Shown one piece after another: positions 4,813-7,113 of a stretch of 7,113 nt of DNA (position 1 is its first letter; each line of letters starts with the position of its first letter). The notes below the pieces were generated by a model. The model made no database searches and was not told the origin of the DNA. It was given only the letters and a program-made list of their open reading frames with translations. This DNA is from Gelidibacter sp039916245 (lineage in GTDB: Bacteria > Bacteroidota > Bacteroidia > Flavobacteriales > Flavobacteriaceae), in assembly GCF_039916245.1 (NCBI RefSeq), contig NZ_JBDSLS010000266.1, forward strand, positions 1 to 7,113, given 5' to 3'. The translations under genes and the position numbers were made by a program.

Positions 4813-6481
4813 ATAAACGATATTCTGACAGTGGTTTTGTGAACTTCTCAGGGTCTTCAGCTAAATAATAGCGTGGGTCATCAACAGTTTCAATAATTAC
4901 ATCTTTAAACTTAGGATGTGCTTTATAGAGTAAGGTTTTGGAGTCTTCATTAAGATGTTTCAGCTTAATGGATTTTCCTTCAGCTTCATATTTATTGACC
5001 AAATTAAAAATAGCTTCAATAGCTGAGTGATCACTCACACGTGATTCTACAAAATCTATTTCGATGTTTTGAGGATCTTCATTAATGTCAAACTTTTCAT
5101 TGAAATTTTGAATGGAACCAAAAAATAACGGGCCCCATATTTCATAAATTTTTGTGCCGTCTTCTTTGATGCGTTTACGTGCTCTAATCATTATCGCATT
5201 TTTCCATGCAAATACAAGCGCAGACAAAATAACACCAATAAATACAGCAATGGCAAGATCAAATATGACAGTTACGGCAGACACCGTGACCAGCACGACC
5301 GCATCTGGAACAGGGATTTTTCTCATAATCCTGAAACTTGACCAAGCAAATGTTTGAAGAACCATCATAAACATCACGCCTATTAAAGCAGCAATGGGCA
5401 CTTGTTCGATATATTTATCTGTAAATAAAATAAAGGTCAATAAAGATAATGCCATCATAATGCCTGATAATCGCCCTCTACCACCCGCATTAAGATTAAT
5501 TACAGTTTGACCGATCATACCACATCCTCCAGTACCGCCAAATAAGCCGCTTAAAATATTTCCAGCCCCTTGGGCTACACATTCTCTATTCCCGTCGCCT
5601 AGCGTATCTGTGAGTTCGTCCACCAAATTCATGGTCAATAAAGATTCAATAAGGCCTACGGATGCCGCTAAAAAGGCATAAGGCAGAATAAATTTGAGCG
5701 TATCAAAATTGAACGGTAAGTTTTGCCAAAGTCCCATGTTTGGGGTAGGGAATTCGCCTTTCAGCCCTTCGCCACCACCTTCTATAATATACGAACCAAC
5801 GGTGCTTACATCGAGACCACTAAAAACAACGACTCCGGTGGTAATGAGAATTGCGGTTAAGGCTGCAGGGATTTTAGTAGTTAGTTTGGGAAGCAACCAA
5901 ATGATGGCCATCGTAAGTCCTACGAGGCCAAGCATGGTATATAACTCAGATCCCTGCATCGGAACGTTTATATATTTTTTTAAGCCATCAGCACCTATTT
6001 CCAATTCTTTATGAGAAAACATGCGGACTTGCGCCAGAAAAATAACAATGGCCAATCCGTTGACAAAACCCATCATCACAGAATGCGGAATCAAACGCAC
6101 AAACCGGCCAAGTTTTAAAACACCAGCGCCCATTTGAATTAATCCCATTAATATAACCGCCGCCAATAAATAAAAGTAACCCATATTGTCAACAGGTGTG
6201 TCGAACAATAGGCCTTTGGAATGTCCTTCTGAAATAAGATTCACAAAAATAACGGCTACGGCACCGGCAGCACCTGTGACTAATCCAGGGCGGCCACCGA
6301 AAATTCCAGCAATTAAACCAACGATGAAGGCCCCTGACAATGCCACTAAAGGGTCAATTTGCGCCACAAAAGCGAAGGCGACCACTTCTGGAACCATGGC
6401 TAGTGATACGGTTATACCAGCGAGAATATCGTTTTTTGGATTTTGAGTGAAATAGGTTCTGATGGATTGACCTGCGTGCAT
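4811..6481 (-). CDS. SulP-family anion transporter with C-terminal STAS domain
   Basis: A 556-residue inner-membrane protein from the ATG at 6481; the frame also opens at a GTG (6529), adding 16 residues (MLFSNTLSLPLLIQKV). I prefer the ATG because the protein then starts MHAGQSIRTYFTQNPKNDILAG, a short pre-membrane segment usual in this family; the added residues show no family feature. From the ATG, visible SulP landmarks are LAMVPEVVAFAF in the first membrane helix (about 28-39), GGRPGLVTGAAGAVAVI (62-78), GFVNGLAIVIFLAQ (138-151), NLVDELTD...QGAGN (285-308) and GGTGGCGMIGQ (315-325). Ten or more hydrophobic segments run to about residue 430, followed by a cytoplasmic STAS domain (about 444-529: YEIWGPLFFGSIQNF ... 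IEIDFVESRVSDHSAIEAI). The family carries sulfate, bicarbonate, chloride or organic anions; the substrate here cannot be told from sequence alone. It is transcribed alone, convergent with the lipoprotein gene. Confidence 0.93.
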   Translation of the reverse strand: MHAGQSIRTYFTQNPKNDILAGITVSLAMVPEVVAFAFVAQIDPLVALSGAFIVGLIAGIFGGRPGLVTGAAGAVAVIFVNLISEGHSKGLLFDTPVDNMGYFYLLAAVILMGLIQMGAGVLKLGRFVRLIPHSVMMGFVNGLAIVIFLAQVRMFSHKELEIGADGLKKYINVPMQGSELYTMLGLVGLTMAIIWLLPKLTTKIPAALTAILITTGVVVFSGLDVSTVGSYIIEGGGEGLKGEFPTPNMGLWQNLPFNFDTLKFILPYAFLAASVGLIESLLTMNLVDELTDTLGDGNRECVAQGAGNILSGLFGGTGGCGMIGQTVINLNAGGRGRLSGIMMALSLLTFILFTDKYIEQVPIAALIGVMFMMVLQTFAWSSFRIMRKIPVPDAVVLVTVSAVTVIFDLAIAVFIGVILSALVFAWKNAIMIRARKRIKEDGTKIYEIWGPLFFGSIQNFNEKFDINEDPQNIEIDFVESRVSDHSAIEAIFNLVNKYEAEGKSIKLKHLNEDSKTLLYKAHPKFKDVIIETVDDPRYYLAEDPEKFTKPLSEYRL

Positions 6482-6551
6482 TACTTTCTGAATTAAGAGG
6501 GGTAAAGATAAAGTATTTGAAAAGAGCACTGCTTTTGTTGGCTATTTTAAC

Positions 6552-6583
6552 TATAAAAAAAACATCAATCTTGAGGATTGATG
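6552..6583 (-). terminator. Intrinsic terminator (strongest on the minus strand), upstream of the SulP gene
   Basis: CATCAATC (6563-6570) and GATTGATG (6576-6583) form a perfect 8-bp stem with a 5-nt loop. Read on the minus strand the stem is followed at once by eight T (GATGTTTTTTTTATAG), a strong terminator. On the plus strand the following CTTTGATTTTTT is weaker. It would end any minus-strand transcript coming from the CRISPR side and so insulates the SulP gene, whose own promoter must lie in the ~70-80 bp between this stem and its start. No clear promoter match was found there. Confidence 0.8.
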
Positions 6584-6608
6584 CTTTGATTTTTTCTGTT
6601 GAATTTTC

Positions 6609-6656
6609 TTATTTCGACATTCCTGGAGGATATTTCTCCATGATTTTAGCCACAAA
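6609..6656 (-). other. Short minus-strand frame resembling a gene tail, possible remnant
   Basis: On the minus strand, after an in-frame stop (6657-6659), the frame reads FVAKIMEKYPPGMSK and then stops with TAA (6609-6611), 25 bp before the terminator stem. A sequence like this followed so closely by a good terminator looks like the 3' end of a former gene, or a very small peptide gene starting at the ATG (6639-6641, MEKYPPGMSK). Upstream frames on this strand are interrupted by stops. I do not recognise the family and there is no other support. Confidence 0.2.
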
Positions 6657-6661
6657 TTAAT

Positions 6662-6688
6662 AATGCCATTGTTGTTGTTTACCAACAA
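6662..6688 (+). repeat. Duplicated hairpin module, copy A
   Basis: ATGCCATTGTTG followed by TGTTT and CAACAA; the same arrangement recurs at 6786-6811 (copy B). TTGTTG pairs with CAACAA in both, with the loop differing in sequence and length. Each copy is followed 12 nt (A) or 9 nt (B) later by TGCAAT (6701-6706 and 6821-6826). Conservation of the stem while the loop changes suggests a structured RNA duplicated about 124 bp apart. Confidence 0.5.
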
Positions 6689-6720
6689 TTTCACATCAAA
6701 TGCAATTTAGCCATCTCTCT

Positions 6721-6741
6721 CTCAGGGTTTAGTACCCTGAG
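6721..6741 (+). other. Strong hairpin with a downstream T5 run, possible small-RNA terminator
   Basis: CTCAGGGT (6721-6728) and ACCCTGAG (6734-6741) form a perfect 8-bp stem with a TTAGT loop. An alternative register pairs CATCTC (6712-6717) with GAGATG (6739-6744), made possible by the CT repeat beside it. TTTTT follows at 6747-6751, five bases after the stem, so it could end a plus-strand transcript that began around copy A of the duplicated module. Confidence 0.4.
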
Positions 6742-6785
6742 ATGAGTTTTTGGAATGATTATAACAAGCCAGTTGAAAGGATATT

Positions 6786-6811
6786 TATGCCATTGTTGGT
6801 GTTTTCAACAA
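6786..6811 (+). repeat. Duplicated hairpin module, copy B
   Basis: Second copy of the element at 6662-6688: ATGCCATTGTTGGTGTTTT then CAACAA, with TTGTTG (6793-6798) pairing with CAACAA (6806-6811) around a 7-nt loop. It lies immediately after TTGAAAGGATATTT, whose first nine bases (6773-6781) are complementary to TCCTTTCAA in the CRISPR repeat, and ends about 30 bp before the first CRISPR repeat. Confidence 0.5.
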
Positions 6812-6839
6812 AGCTAAAGGTGCAATGCTGATTGAACTG

Positions 6840-7113
6840 CTTTTGAATTCCTTTCAAATTTTTGTAGATTTACTCAGTAGAATTACAACGTTGATTGGGT
6901 AAGTCTGGGAAGCGTTCAGTTGTGAATTCCTTTCAAATTTTTGTAGATTTACTCAGTAGAATTACAACTGGTCCAAGGGTTAAGGGACGATTCGGTGGGT
7001 TGTGAATTCCTTTCAAATTTTTGTAGATTTACTCAGTAGAATTACAACAAGATCAGGTTCTTCAAAGGATAGACAAGTGTTGTGAATTCCTTTCAAATTT
7101 TTGTAGATTTACT
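6840..7113 (+). CRISPR. CRISPR array, 50-bp repeats, three spacers visible, continues past the right edge
   Basis: Four repeats are visible at 6840-6889, 6919-6968, 6999-7048 and 7079-7113 (35 bases, cut by the edge). Spacers are 29, 30 and 30 nt (6890-6918, 6969-6998, 7049-7078) and unrelated to each other. The repeat begins GTTGTGAATTCCTTTCAAA, continues TTTTTGTAGATTTACTCAGTA and ends GAATTACAAC; its two ends are complementary (GTTGTGAATTC with GAATTACAAC, one bulged base). Repeats 2 and 3 are identical and the visible part of 4 matches; repeat 1 differs at positions 1 and 4 (CTTTT for GTTGT). A repeat near 50 bp beginning GTTGTGA.TT.CTTTCAAA with ~30-nt spacers is the pattern of Bacteroidota type II-C (Cas9) arrays; subtype is inferred because no cas gene is in the window. 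The plus orientation follows similarity to such repeats. The altered first repeat suggests the old, leader-distal end may be on the left. Confidence 0.97.

Larger units (their letters stand above)
6530..6839. other. Gene-free interval between SulP and the CRISPR array, rich in hairpins
   Basis: No protein-coding gene could be supported here. The interval holds the terminator at 6552-6583, the gene-tail-like frame at 6609-6656, a small TGGAG/CTCCA hairpin around 6624-6640, a duplicated hairpin module (6662-6688 and 6786-6811), a strong CTCAGGGT/ACCCTGAG hairpin (6721-6741) followed by TTTTT, and a 9-nt match to the complement of the CRISPR repeat (6773-6781). A leader or a small structured RNA linked to the array would be expected in such a place, but neither can be shown from sequence alone. 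Confidence 0.5.

Noticed and set aside
5154..6446. Plus-strand open frames rich in Thr, Ala and Pro opposite the SulP gene
   Set aside because: Their composition is what the reverse of membrane-helix codons gives; the minus-strand SulP frame has all family motifs.
3..6481. Carbon-concentrating pair: gamma-carbonic anhydrase plus SulP bicarbonate transporter
   Set aside because: The hexapeptide protein carries the PaaY-specific C-terminus, and the two genes lie over 4 kb apart on opposite strands with other genes between.
6840..7113. Type V-A (Cas12a) array suggested by TTGTAGAT inside the repeat
   Set aside because: The Cas12a handle needs TCTAC...GTAGA pairing at the 3' end of a ~36-bp repeat; here the motif is central, unpaired in that way, and the repeat is 50 bp.

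Overview
The window looks like chromosomal DNA of a marine or environmental flavobacterium (phylum Bacteroidota). The reasons are a fused alpha-beta E1 of the 2-oxo acid dehydrogenase type, a flavobacterial-style SulP transporter, a small Lys/Asp-rich lipoprotein, moderate-to-low GC, starts without clear Shine-Dalgarno sequences, and a long CRISPR repeat (50 bp with spacers of about 30 bp) of the kind found with type II-C Cas9 in this phylum. The assignment is inference from protein style and repeat form, not from a marker gene.

Layout, left to right. (1) 3-527, plus: the 3' part of a paaY-type hexapeptide-repeat thioesterase gene, cut by the window edge. (2) 528-799: intergenic, mostly filled by a compound palindromic interspersed repeat (594-729). 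(3) 800-2116, plus: the E2 dihydrolipoyl acyltransferase of a 2-oxo acid dehydrogenase complex. (4) 2117-2337: a spacer packed with repeats, namely a long inverted repeat with a smaller palindromic module in its loop, then two copies (one short fragment) of the family seen at 594-729, in the opposite orientation. (5) 2338-4464, plus: a fused E1 (alpha plus beta) dehydrogenase, which carries a palindromic repeat read in frame as coding sequence and a second perfect hairpin between its two halves. (6) 4527-4766, plus: a 79-residue lipoprotein. (7) 4775-4812: a near-ideal bidirectional terminator. (8) 4811-6481 (or 6529), minus: a SulP anion transporter with a C-terminal STAS domain. (9) 6530-6839: about 310 bp without a convincing gene, but with a terminator, a short gene-tail-like frame, a duplicated hairpin module and another strong hairpin. 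(10) 6840 to the right edge: a CRISPR array with four repeats visible (the last one cut) and three spacers.

How the genes fit together. E2 and E1 are two parts of one oxidative-decarboxylation complex that makes acyl-CoA; the E3 lipoamide dehydrogenase is not in the window. The PaaY gene just upstream belongs to phenylacetyl-CoA catabolism, which raises the possibility, not proven here, that this E1/E2 pair handles an aromatic 2-oxo acid such as phenylpyruvate as well as, or instead of, branched-chain substrates. The most unusual signal is the density of short palindromic repeats around and inside the E2/E1 pair, including one translated within E1. No cas gene is visible beside the array; if cas9-cas1-cas2 exist in this genome they must lie outside the window, most simply to the right.
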